This document shows, piece after piece, positions 1-8,545 of a stretch of 64,000 nucleotides of DNA. Within the stretch, counting starts at the first letter, position 1, and every line of letters begins with the position of its first letter. Below the pieces are notes generated by a model. The model was given only the letters and a program-made list of their open reading frames with translations, was not told the DNA's origin and ran no database searches. The stretch is from Clostridia bacterium (GTDB lineage Bacteria > Bacillota > Clostridia > Peptostreptococcales > Anaerovoracaceae), in NCBI GenBank assembly GCA_902363595.1, contig CABJAP010000012.1:90179-154178 (forward strand), given 5' to 3'. Position numbers and translations under genes: made by a program.

Positions 1-1082
1 TGAAGATCGCAAAGGGTTATTCGACCTTAGAATATAATGTGAAAAAGGGAGCAAGGGGCTCCCGCCATTCCCATGTGGAAAGCCTCATCTGCAAAATAAC
101 AGGAGCTGAGGCTGCGATGGTGGTCAACAATAATGCAGCAGCGACGATGCTGTGCCTTTCAGCCATGGCTGAAGACAAAGAAGTCATCGTGTCCAGAGGC
201 GAGCTTGTGGAAATCGGCGGCTCGTTTCGCATTCCCGATATCATGGCAAGAAGCGGAGCAAAGCTGGTAGAAGTGGGAACGACAAACAAGACTAAGATTG
301 CCGATTACAAACATGCCATAACGGAAGAGACCGCAGCCATCATGAAGGTTCATACCAGCAATTACCGCATCGTCGGCTTTACAGCGGAAGCCGATCTTGC
401 GGAGCTGACGGCTCTGGGAAAGGAAAGCGGCCTTCCGGTCATCTATGATATGGGCAGCGGCCTTTTGGTAGACCTGAGCAGCTACGGCATTAAAGAACCC
501 ACAGTGGGAGAAAGCCTCAAGACCGGTATCGACGTGATCCTCTTCAGCGGCGACAAGCTGATGGGAGGCCCCCAGGCCGGGATCATCGCAGGAAAGAAAA
601 GCCTCATCAACCAGATGAAAACCCACCCCCTGGCAAGGGTAGTCCGAATCGATAAGATGACGTTGGCCGCTCTCGAATCTACTTGCAGGACTTACCTTGA
701 CCAGGAAAAAGCCCTCAAGGAAATACCCGCGCTGCGAATGCTGAGCGAGGATATCCAGTCCATGAGAAGCCGGGGCGAGCAGCTGAAAGCCCTTTTGGAC
801 GATTCCATGTTCTTCAAATGCCGGGTGGTGGAAGCGGCGGAACAGGTGGGAGGCGGCAGTGCTCCCACCACCGAACTGAAAGGGATCGCGGTGAAACTAG
901 AGACCGAGATACCGGCGGAGAAAATAGAACGGCTCCTGAGAAAAAACAACATCCCTATTATCGCCAGGATCATCCGCGACGCAGTTTACTTTGACATGCG
1001 CACAGTGGCCGATGAGGAGCTGCCGATCATCGCAGAGGCGATGGCGGCAATCGAAACTGCCATTAGGAGGTCGAGATCATGA
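1..1082 (+). CDS. selA: L-seryl-tRNA(Sec) selenium transferase SelA, 5'-truncated by the window edge
   Basis: SelA is a PLP enzyme that turns seryl-tRNA(Sec) into selenocysteinyl-tRNA(Sec) using selenophosphate. The open frame (codons starting at base 3) runs about 359 residues to TGA at 1080-1082; SelA is usually about 460 residues, so roughly the first 100 lie outside the window. Visible family signatures are ERGSRHSHVE-like KGARGSRHSHVE, VVNNNAAA, SRGELVEIGGSFRIPD and FSGDKLMGGPQAG. In the last, the Lys (codon 555-557) is the expected PLP Schiff-base residue. The stop overlaps the selB start (ATGA), so the two genes are translationally coupled. Identification is near certain. Confidence 0.97.
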   Translation, partial: KIAKGYSTLEYNVKKGARGSRHSHVESLICKITGAEAAMVVNNNAAATMLCLSAMAEDKEVIVSRGELVEIGGSFRIPDIMARSGAKLVEVGTTNKTKIADYKHAITEETAAIMKVHTSNYRIVGFTAEADLAELTALGKESGLPVIYDMGSGLLVDLSSYGIKEPTVGESLKTGIDVILFSGDKLMGGPQAGIIAGKKSLINQMKTHPLARVVRIDKMTLAALESTCRTYLDQEKALKEIPALRMLSEDIQSMRSRGEQLKALLDDSMFFKCRVVEAAEQVGGGSAPTTELKGIAVKLETEIPAEKIERLLRKNNIPIIARIIRDAVYFDMRTVADEELPIIAEAMAAIETAIRRSRS

Positions 1083-2998
1083 AGAATGTGATAATCGGAA
1101 CAGCTGGCCATATCGACCACGGCAAAACCTGCCTTATCAAAGCCTTGACCCAGATTGACACCGACCGGCTGAAGGAAGAAAAGCAGCGGGGCATCACCAT
1201 TGAGCTGGGGTTTGCCGATCTGCCCAACGACATGGATCTGGATATTGGTATCATCGACGTGCCGGGCCACGAAAAGTTTGTAAAGCATATGCTTGCCGGG
1301 ATCGGCGGCATCGACATCGTGCTCCTGATCGTAGCCGCGGATGAAGGCTTTATGCCCCAGACAAAAGAACACTTTGAGATTCTCAAAATGCTCAAGATCA
1401 AAAAAGGCATCGTGGTAATGACCAAGGCGGATCTGGCGGATGAAGAGTGGCGAGAAGTGGTAAAAGAAGATATCAAGGACAATGTGGCAGGCACGTTCCT
1501 GGAAGGCGCGCCGATTATGGAGGTTTCTTCCTATACAGGCCAGGGCATCGAAGAACTGAAAAAACAGATCCTGGAAATGGCGGCCCAGTGCGGGAGCAGG
1601 CGGGAAGACCGAAGGCTGCTCCGGCTGCCCATCGACCGGGTGTTCACCATCGACGGCTTCGGCACGGTCATTACCGGAACCCTGATGGAAGGCTCGGTGG
1701 GAACCGGCGATGAGGTGATGCTCTATCCGTCCCAGAAAAAGGCAAAAGTAAGGAATATTCAGGTACACGGAAATACAGTGACGGAAGCCAGAGCCGGCCA
1801 GCGTACTGCCATCAACCTGGCAGGAATCAAAAAAGAGGAGCTCAACCGGGGCGATGTGGCCGCTTACCCGGGGCTTCTTGAGAACACACGAATGATCGAC
1901 GTGCGGATCGATATGTTCGACCGAACAAAACGCATCCTCAAATCAGGCAGCAGACTCCACTTCTATTATGGATCGGCGGAAGCCCTGTGCAAGGCCGTTC
2001 TTTTGGATCAGGAGGCGATAGGTGAGGGAGAGTCCTGTTACGCCCAGCTGAGATTTGAAGAAGAGATCGCCGTCAAGCGGGGCGACCGGTTCATCCTCCG
2101 GTTTTATTCACCACTGGAAACCATCGGCGGCGGTAAAATCCTGGACGCTGCCGCCAAAAAGAAAAAACGCTTTAGCGAGGAAGCAATTGCCAGCCTTAAG
2201 ATTCAAGATGAGGGAAAGGACCAGGATGTCTTGGCCCAGATTTTCCTGGAAGAAAGCTTCCGGCTGGGAGATCTGGCGGAAGTGATCCGAAAGTTGGGAA
2301 AGACAAAGGAGGAGGCGGAAGAACTGGTTGATGCTCTGCTTGAAGAAAAGACCATCAAGAAAATCAGTGAAAACCTTCTTTTACATAAAACGTATTTAAG
2401 CGATGTTCAATCCAAAGCAAAGGCACTTTTGGAAAACTATCACAGGGAAAATCCCGTAAGCAGCGGCATGCCCAAAGAGGAGTTCCGCGGAAAGCTGGGC
2501 AGACTCCTGCGCACAGAGGACCAGAAAAAACTGGAGCTTCTGATCAACGATCTTTTGCAGGGACAAGCCGTGAAAGAAGAAGCCGGAACCATGTCCCTCA
2601 GGGATTTTCAGGTGACATACACAGAGGAGCAAAAGAAGATGGCGGATCGTTTTGGAGCGATCTATGAAAAAGCGGGTCTGGAACCGCCGCTGACCCAGGA
2701 GGTGGCCGCAGGGGAAAAGGACCCCAGGCTGGCGGGCCAAATCCTGGGCTCCATGCACAACCGCGGAGTACTGGGCAGGCTGAACTATCAATACTATATG
2801 GACGCAGCCGCTTTAAAATCGGCAATAGACGTTTTGATCAATACCATCGACCGCCAGGGAAAGATCACCCTGGCCCAATACAGGGATCTGATCGGAACAT
2901 CGAGAAAGTACGCTGTCATGATTCTGGAATACGCCGATGAAAACAAGATCACCAAAATGACCGGCGATTGCAGAGTGCTTTACAGACAGGAGGACTGA
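1079..2998 (+). CDS. selB: Selenocysteine-specific elongation factor SelB
   Basis: SelB is the GTPase that carries Sec-tRNA(Sec) to ribosomes paused at UGA next to a SECIS hairpin. The 639-residue length fits the family. The N-terminal EF-Tu-like G domain has GHIDHGKT (G1, about residues 10-17), RGITIELGFA (switch I), DVPGHEKF (G3) and TKAD (G4). Domains 2 and 3 follow, with DRVFTIDGFGTVITGTL. The C-terminal third is helical and charged, as expected for the SECIS-binding winged helices. It starts inside the selA stop codon. Three UGA-containing genes in this same window (two grdB and selD) are obvious clients. Confidence 0.97.
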   Translation: MKNVIIGTAGHIDHGKTCLIKALTQIDTDRLKEEKQRGITIELGFADLPNDMDLDIGIIDVPGHEKFVKHMLAGIGGIDIVLLIVAADEGFMPQTKEHFEILKMLKIKKGIVVMTKADLADEEWREVVKEDIKDNVAGTFLEGAPIMEVSSYTGQGIEELKKQILEMAAQCGSRREDRRLLRLPIDRVFTIDGFGTVITGTLMEGSVGTGDEVMLYPSQKKAKVRNIQVHGNTVTEARAGQRTAINLAGIKKEELNRGDVAAYPGLLENTRMIDVRIDMFDRTKRILKSGSRLHFYYGSAEALCKAVLLDQEAIGEGESCYAQLRFEEEIAVKRGDRFILRFYSPLETIGGGKILDAAAKKKKRFSEEAIASLKIQDEGKDQDVLAQIFLEESFRLGDLAEVIRKLGKTKEEAEELVDALLEEKTIKKISENLLLHKTYLSDVQSKAKALLENYHRENPVSSGMPKEEFRGKLGRLLRTEDQKKLELLINDLLQGQAVKEEAGTMSLRDFQVTYTEEQKKMADRFGAIYEKAGLEPPLTQEVAAGEKDPRLAGQILGSMHNRGVLGRLNYQYYMDAAALKSAIDVLINTIDRQGKITLAQYRDLIGTSRKYAVMILEYADENKITKMTGDCRVLYRQED

Positions 2999-2999
2999 T

Positions 3000-3911
3000 A
3001 TGGATTTCAAACAGATTGAAGCCTTCGTCAATGTGATAAAATATAAAGGCTTTTCCAAGGCAGCGGAAGCGACCTTTTTAACCCAGCCCACCATCAGCGC
3101 CCATGTCAATGCGCTGGAAAAGGAATTGCAGCTGCAGCTCATCGACAGGACCAAAAAGGAAGCCCTGCCCACAGCGGAAGGAAAGCTCTTTTACAATTAC
3201 GCCTTGACCATGCTCAATACCAGGGAGCAGGCCATTTACTCCCTGCAGAACTTTTCCCTCAACATCAACGGGACGATTGGCATACAAAGCTCCAGCATTC
3301 CGGGAGAATACATCGTGCCCGGGCTCATCGCGGATTTTAAAAAGGAATACGGTAAGGCGAAATTTTATCTGGAACAGTCGGACAGCTCCCTGGTCGCCGA
3401 TAACATTAAAGCCCATAAGGGTGAAATCGGATTTACCGGACACAAAGAAAACGACGGGCTGACCTACAAGCTTTTGATGAAAGACAAGGCCGTCCTCATC
3501 ACCCCTCAAGTTCCCCACTTTAAAGAACGCGAAGGAGAGCGGCTCCAGTTGAAGGACTTTATTGGAGAGCCGTTTTTGCTGAGAGAACGGGGTTCTGCCA
3601 CAAGGGAAACCTTTGAAAAGGAACTGGACGCCAAAGGCATCCCCCACACTTCCATGAATGTGGCCGCCAGCATGAACAGCATGGAAGCAATCAAACAGGC
3701 GGTGAGAGGCGGCATGGGCGTATCCATCATTTCAGAAGTGGCGGCGGACCGTCAGAGGGCGGACAGAGGGTATCTGGTATTCGATATGGAAGATTATGAC
3801 GAAGAGAGGGAGTTCTATTTGGTATATAACGATAAAATCACCATGTCGCCCACAGCCGAGACCTTCAAATTTTTTGTGCTTGAGAAATACGGATATAAGT
3901 TCGACTATTAG
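3000..3911 (+). CDS. LysR-family regulator of the selenium-metabolism-associated type
   Basis: 303 residues with the classic LysR layout: N-terminal winged HTH (MDFKQIEAFVNVIKYKGFSK, TQPTISAHVNALEKEL) and a two-lobed effector domain. AGGAGG at 2988-2993 sits just before the ATG, one base after the selB stop, so it belongs to the selAB operon. It closely resembles the second LysR protein at 22792-23685, including the opening MDF[KR]QIEA[FY]VNV and TAEGKLFYNYA/TPEGQLFYDYA. LysR proteins beside selAB are a known association in Clostridia. The effector is not evident; a selenium or sulfur metabolite is a guess. Confidence 0.9.
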   Translation: MDFKQIEAFVNVIKYKGFSKAAEATFLTQPTISAHVNALEKELQLQLIDRTKKEALPTAEGKLFYNYALTMLNTREQAIYSLQNFSLNINGTIGIQSSSIPGEYIVPGLIADFKKEYGKAKFYLEQSDSSLVADNIKAHKGEIGFTGHKENDGLTYKLLMKDKAVLITPQVPHFKEREGERLQLKDFIGEPFLLRERGSATRETFEKELDAKGIPHTSMNVAASMNSMEAIKQAVRGGMGVSIISEVAADRQRADRGYLVFDMEDYDEEREFYLVYNDKITMSPTAETFKFFVLEKYGYKFDY

Positions 3912-3939
3912 GCCGGGCTATTTTGCAAGGAGATAGAAC

Positions 3940-5094
3940 ATGAAGCAGATTTATTGTGACAATGGGAGCACGTCCTTTCCCAAAGCTCCAGGTCTTGGGG
4001 AGGCCATAGGAAAGCATATCGATTTTAACGGATATAACATCAGCAGGGGAGGATACAGGAAAGCTTACAGCCTGGAAGGGGAAATCATCGAAGCAAGAGA
4101 AGCCTTATGCAGACTCTTTCATTGCACGGATCCGAAAAACGTGATTTTTACTCCGGGGGCGACCATCGGCCTCAATATGGTGCTCAAAGGTTTGCTAAAA
4201 AAAGGAGATCATGTCATTACCACCTCCATGGAGCATAACGCGGTGGTCAGACCGCTGACCCAGCTGGAGAAGGAGGGTGTTTTATGGAGCGAGGCTCAGT
4301 GCGATGCGCAGGGCCGGCTGAATGTGGAAGAAATCAGAAAGCTGATCCGGCCGGAAACAAAGCTGGTGCTGGCCATCCACGGGTCCAATGTGTGCGGCAC
4401 GCTGATTCCCATCAAGGAAATCGGCAGCATTTGCAAAGAAACGGAAATTTTCTTCTGCGTGGACGCTTCTCAGACTGCGGGGAGTGCCTTCATCGATATG
4501 GAAGAATGCTGCGCCGACGCCCTCATAGCGCCGGGACATAAAGCCCTCCTTGGGCCTCAGGGAATCGGCATCGTGCTCCTTTCCAAAAGGATGGCCGGAG
4601 CGATGAAACCGCTTTTTTCCGGCGGTACGGGAAGTGCTTCCGACAAAGAGGAAATGCCGGAACTGCTGCCGGACAAATTCCAGCCGGGAACGCTGAATAT
4701 CCCTGGCATCATCGGCCTCAAGCATGCGGTGGATTTTATAGAAAAGGAAGGGCTGGCCGCCATCATAGAAAAGAAACAGCGGATTACGGATGCCTTTCTT
4801 GAAGAGGTGAGCAATATGAAGGGAGTCAGGCTGGCGGGCCTTCCTTCCGGCGGCGGCCGGTGCGCGGTTGTATCTCTGGATTTTGTCAATTTGGACAATG
4901 CAGAGGCCGCTTTTACCTTGGAAAATGAATTCGGGATCATGACCAGATGCGGGCTCCACTGCGCGCCCCATGCACATAAGACGCTGGGGACCTTTCCCCA
5001 GGGGACGGTCCGGTTTTCCTTCGGCTATTTCAATACCATGCTCGATATCCGGCTGGCCGCGGGAGCGCTCAATCGGATTTTGAGCAGCCGCTGA
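3940..5094 (+). CDS. Class V aminotransferase-fold PLP enzyme, cysteine desulfurase/selenocysteine lyase-like
   Basis: 384 residues with a good ribosome site (AAGGAG) 29 bases after the LysR gene. It opens with IYCDNGSTSFPKAP, the usual start of the cysteine-desulfurase-like subfamily. TTSMEHNAVVRPL and VDASQTAGS follow, then GHKALLGPQGIG, whose Lys is the likely PLP anchor. RCGLHCAPHAHKTLG carries the reactive Cys expected to take up sulfur or selenium. Placed at the end of a selA-selB-lysR operon, it may deliver Se (or S) from selenocysteine/cysteine toward selenophosphate synthesis; that role is inferred from context. A plain cysteine desulfurase is the alternative. Confidence 0.85.
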   Translation: MKQIYCDNGSTSFPKAPGLGEAIGKHIDFNGYNISRGGYRKAYSLEGEIIEAREALCRLFHCTDPKNVIFTPGATIGLNMVLKGLLKKGDHVITTSMEHNAVVRPLTQLEKEGVLWSEAQCDAQGRLNVEEIRKLIRPETKLVLAIHGSNVCGTLIPIKEIGSICKETEIFFCVDASQTAGSAFIDMEECCADALIAPGHKALLGPQGIGIVLLSKRMAGAMKPLFSGGTGSASDKEEMPELLPDKFQPGTLNIPGIIGLKHAVDFIEKEGLAAIIEKKQRITDAFLEEVSNMKGVRLAGLPSGGGRCAVVSLDFVNLDNAEAAFTLENEFGIMTRCGLHCAPHAHKTLGTFPQGTVRFSFGYFNTMLDIRLAAGALNRILSSR

Positions 5095-5145
5095 CTTGGG
5101 GATTGGACAGTCTGGGATATTTGGGCAAAAAAACAAGAAACTCTT

Positions 5146-5258
5146 AAAAATTTACGCATTTTCCAACGATTCCAAGCTCTCAAATTCAGTTTAAAGGCAG
5201 ATTTCTTGTTTTAAACCGATATGAGGCCCCGCAAACCCACAACTTTGCGTAAATTTTT
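5146..5258. repeat. Interspersed inverted-end repeat, copy 1 (113 bp)
   Basis: The ends are a perfect 13-bp inverted repeat: AAAAATTTACGCA at 5146-5158 and TGCGTAAATTTTT at 5246-5258. The inner flanks TTTTCCAACGA (left) and GAGGCCCCGCAAACCCACAA (right) recur in the copies at 11328, 32697 and 58309. It lies between the aminotransferase gene and the start of Reg1. MITE-like or a structured intergenic element; no coding capacity. Confidence 0.85.
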
Positions 5259-5328
5259 AGGCCGGTCCCCTAAATTTACTGGAGCCCGATTCCGGCAGCA
5301 AAGGACGGATCCTGATTGGAGGTGCAGG

Positions 5329-6699
5329 ATGGATTTTAATAAGCTTACGGAGAAAGAAAAGCAATATGCAAGAGCAATTATCGAATGTATCGATGACGGC
5401 GTATTTATTACCGACGGCGAAGGCACTGTGATCGACTTGAATATCAACAGCCTGGGATGCCAGAAACGGGAAAACATCATCGGCAGAAACATGCGGGAAC
5501 TGATCCAGGCCGGCATTTACCGGGATTCGGCCGCGCTGAGGGTGATCGAGGAGAAAAAGCCGGTCAGCATGTTTCAATATGAGGAAACGGATCTCTTAAC
5601 CACCGCCATGCCCTATATGGAAAACGGCAAGGTGAAGATGGTGGTTTGCTGCGAACGGGAGATACACACCTTAGAGGCCATTGAGCGGGAGCTTGAGGAA
5701 AGTCTGGAGAAGAACAGCAAGTACGAACAGGAGCTTTTGTATATCCGGGCTGAGATGACGAAAAACGTGGGCATTATCGCTGAATCACCCCAGATGCGAA
5801 AAGTGGTGGATTTGGCAATCACGGCGGCCAACTTTGACTCCAGGGTGTTAATCCAGGGCGATACAGGAACCGGCAAAGAGGTAATTGCCAAGCTGATCTA
5901 CAGCAGCGGCAAGCGAAAAGGAAAACCCTTCATCGCCGTCAACTGCGGAGCGATTCCAGAAACCCTGTTGGAATCGGAGCTCTTCGGATATGAAAAAGGG
6001 GCTTTTACCGGGGCCAGTGATACCGGCAAAAAAGGGTTCTTCGAGCTGGCTAATGAAGGAGTGCTCTTTCTTGATGAAATCGGAGAAGTTTCCCTGGGCT
6101 TTCAAGTGAAGCTGCTCAGAGCCATACAGGAAAACGAAATCATGCGTGTGGGCGGGAGCAAATCGATCAAGGTCAACGTACAGATTATCGCCGCTACCAA
6201 TAAGGATTTACTGCAAAAGGTGGAGCAAGGGGAATTCCGTGCCGACCTCTACTACCGGCTCAGTGTGTTTCCCATTAAAATACCGGCGTTGAAAGAGCGT
6301 AAAGAAGAAATCATGTCCCTGGTGCAATTCTTTACCGACAAGCTGAATCAGCAGTACGGCAAGGAAAAATGTTTTTCACCCAAGGCCATGAAAATCCTGC
6401 AGAATTATTCCTGGCCGGGAAATATCCGCGAGCTGGAAAACGTGGTGGAGAGGCTGATGCTCATCAGTCAAAACGATGTAATCAAGGAGGAGGATGTGAC
6501 GACTATGCTCTTTGATGACGGAACCATCGATAACTTCCAGTATGAGGGCATCACTCTGGAAGAAGCCGTCGCCATTACAGAAAAGAATTTAATAAAAAAC
6601 TACATGGAAAAATGCGCCAATCCGCCGGAACTGGAACAGGCTTTGGGGGTATCCCGAGCCACGTTAAACAGAAAAATCAGTAAATATGGATTAAGATAA
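5329..6699 (+). CDS. Sigma-54-dependent PAS-AAA+-Fis activator (Reg1)
   Basis: 456 residues counted from ATG 5329, chosen for GGAGG at 5318-5322; an upstream in-frame extension runs through the repeat and is not credible. A PAS-like sensor (about residues 15-125, ECIDDGVFITDGEGTVIDLN) is followed by an AAA+ domain with Walker A GDTGTGKE (177-184), sigma-54-contacting GAFTGA (224-229) and Walker B VLFLDEIGE. A C-terminal Fis-type HTH ends SRATLNRKISKYGLR. Very like Reg2 at 26901, which also stands before a grdE-grdB module. It probably senses the substrate of the apc1-grdE1-grdB1 operon and activates the -24/-12 promoter at 6810. Confidence 0.95.
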   Translation: MDFNKLTEKEKQYARAIIECIDDGVFITDGEGTVIDLNINSLGCQKRENIIGRNMRELIQAGIYRDSAALRVIEEKKPVSMFQYEETDLLTTAMPYMENGKVKMVVCCEREIHTLEAIERELEESLEKNSKYEQELLYIRAEMTKNVGIIAESPQMRKVVDLAITAANFDSRVLIQGDTGTGKEVIAKLIYSSGKRKGKPFIAVNCGAIPETLLESELFGYEKGAFTGASDTGKKGFFELANEGVLFLDEIGEVSLGFQVKLLRAIQENEIMRVGGSKSIKVNVQIIAATNKDLLQKVEQGEFRADLYYRLSVFPIKIPALKERKEEIMSLVQFFTDKLNQQYGKEKCFSPKAMKILQNYSWPGNIRELENVVERLMLISQNDVIKEEDVTTMLFDDGTIDNFQYEGITLEEAVAITEKNLIKNYMEKCANPPELEQALGVSRATLNRKISKYGLR

Positions 6700-6717
6700 A
6701 CCTTGTTTGTTCACAGC

Positions 6718-6770
6718 AAACCTGCTCTCCTTTGAGTTTTCCTGCTCATTTGAGAGCAGGTTTGTTTTTT
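6718..6770 (+). terminator. Intrinsic terminator of Reg1
   Basis: AAACCTGCTCTC (6718-6729) pairs perfectly with GAGAGCAGGTTT (6752-6763), followed by GTTTTTT. Confidence 0.85.
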
Positions 6771-6809
6771 GTATTTTCTGAAAACGTTGAAATTGAAAGG
6801 ATTACAGGG

Positions 6810-6826
6810 TTGGCATTATACTTGCT
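6810..6826 (+). promoter_or_regulatory. Sigma-54 promoter for apc1-grdE1-grdB1
   Basis: TTGGCATTATACTTGCT matches the -24/-12 consensus, with GG (6812-6813) and GC (6824-6825) twelve bases apart. An A/T-rich ATATATAG follows. A GTTGAAATTGAA element lies just upstream at 6786-6797. Confidence 0.88.
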
Positions 6827-6887
6827 ATATATAGAAACAATTGTACAATTATATTATATTGATAAAAATGATAATAGGAGGAGTGTA

Positions 6888-8540
6888 ATGGACAAAAACA
6901 AAGGACCTGACCTGGTTCTCAATAATAGTAAGGTCAAGGCTCAAGATGTAAAGCTTTATACTATGGTATTCATCATGTACAGCTTCTGCTGCGGCGGATG
7001 CTTTGGAATCGAAGAAATGATTCCGGTGGCAGGCCCGGGAATGACGGTACTGCTGCTGATTTTAATCGCGCTCTTTTGGGCGACTCCCCAGGCAATGATT
7101 TCCGTGGAACTGGGATCGGCCATGCCCTATACCGGGGGTTTCTACAAATGGACCCAGGCCGGTCTGGGCGAATTCTGGGCCTTTGTCGCCGGATGGTGCA
7201 GAGTAATCGCCCAGTATGTGGAGAATTCATCGTATATCATCCTGGGAGTGGGGTATTTAACTACTCTGATCCCCATGTCGGAAGGAACGGCCTTTATCAT
7301 CAAAGTTGCAATCATCTTATTCTTTACGGCCATCAACCTGAGAGGCATCAAGGAGGTGGGCTGGGTAAGCACCTTGCTGTCCATGGTCATCATTATCGCC
7401 TTTGCCTTTGTAGCTGCTGTGGGATTTGTCAACTGGGATTCCAACCCGATACAGCCCTTCTACAACGAAGAAGAAGGCTTGTTCTGGGGTATTTCGGGAG
7501 CCCTTGCCATCGGAATGTGGATGTATTCGGGCTATACCTCGGTTTCCACCCTGGCAGGCGACTGTAAAGACAGAACGGTTGTGCCAAAAGCCCTGCTGAT
7601 CGGCCTGCCGCTGATTACGCTGACTTACCTGCTGCCGACTCTGGCTGGCGTTTCTGCCACTGGAAACTGGCAGGATTGGGGATCGGGCGGCATCAATTAT
7701 TCCACCGTTGCCGCAATGGCAGGACCCGTATTCGGAGCCCTCATGGTGGTTGTCGCCATCGTGGGATGTCTCTCCAACTACAATACCTGCATGATTTCTC
7801 TTTCAAGAAATTTCTACGCTATTGCCGAGGACCGGCTGGCGCCGAAAATTCTGACCAAGGTTAGCAAGAACAAGGGGATTCCCTATGTGACCATCGTTAC
7901 CATCGCCATCGTATCCATCATCGGCTGTACCCTGGATTTTTCTACCGTGATCACCATGTCGGTAACGCTGTTTATCGTCGATTATGTGCTAGTCTGCCTG
8001 TCCGGTATCGCTCTGAGAAAAAAGGCCCCTGAAATGGAAAGGCCTTTCAAACTGCCCTTCGGAATAAAGGGTGTGACCCTCATGCTGATGCCTGTGTTTA
8101 TCGTAGCTTTCATCGCACTGATGATTAACGGTGCCGACTACTTTGTGTCAGGCATGGCGGCTGCGGCCATTATCCCGCTGCTATATGTGTACTTTAAGAG
8201 AAAGAGCGGAGGCCTGGCTTCCTTCGGGGCGGACAGCGAGGAAGTGAATCCGCGGACAAAACTGTGTTTCGGAGATTTAAAACGAATCGCGGTTCTCTAC
8301 GGCGTGCTGGGGATTCTGGGAGCTATCGCGAGCTTCTTTCTGCCGTTTTATGAAGGCTCCTGGGGCCCGGAATACTATATGGAAACCTACGGACCGGAAA
8401 ACGCCTTTGCCTTTATTATCGCTGCCGTAAGAGTGCTCACAGTCGTCTATATCGCGGTAACCTGCATTTTGGCCTATTTGTCGAAGAAGGTAGATCAAAA
8501 GCAGACGGAAGAAATAAACAAGAATGAGAAAGGAGCGTAA
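6888..8540 (+). CDS. APC-superfamily amino acid permease (Apc1)
   Basis: 550 residues from ATG 6888, preceded by AGGAGGAG. A hydrophobic protein with about 12-13 membrane segments and the APC hallmark FGIEEMIPVAGPGM near the first helix, then GSAMPYTGGFYKW. It is the first gene of the sigma-54 operon and is followed after 5 bases by grdE1. Apc2 (31009) is a close paralogue and Apc3 (11829) a more distant one, sharing GIEEMIP-AGPG and GMWMYSGYTS. It likely imports the substrate of the downstream GrdE1/GrdB1 reductase component. Betaine reductase modules usually carry BCCT carriers, so an APC carrier hints at another amine or amino acid. Confidence 0.9.
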   Translation: MDKNKGPDLVLNNSKVKAQDVKLYTMVFIMYSFCCGGCFGIEEMIPVAGPGMTVLLLILIALFWATPQAMISVELGSAMPYTGGFYKWTQAGLGEFWAFVAGWCRVIAQYVENSSYIILGVGYLTTLIPMSEGTAFIIKVAIILFFTAINLRGIKEVGWVSTLLSMVIIIAFAFVAAVGFVNWDSNPIQPFYNEEEGLFWGISGALAIGMWMYSGYTSVSTLAGDCKDRTVVPKALLIGLPLITLTYLLPTLAGVSATGNWQDWGSGGINYSTVAAMAGPVFGALMVVVAIVGCLSNYNTCMISLSRNFYAIAEDRLAPKILTKVSKNKGIPYVTIVTIAIVSIIGCTLDFSTVITMSVTLFIVDYVLVCLSGIALRKKAPEMERPFKLPFGIKGVTLMLMPVFIVAFIALMINGADYFVSGMAAAAIIPLLYVYFKRKSGGLASFGADSEEVNPRTKLCFGDLKRIAVLYGVLGILGAIASFFLPFYEGSWGPEYYMETYGPENAFAFIIAAVRVLTVVYIAVTCILAYLSKKVDQKQTEEINKNEKGA

Positions 8541-8545
8541 TCAAT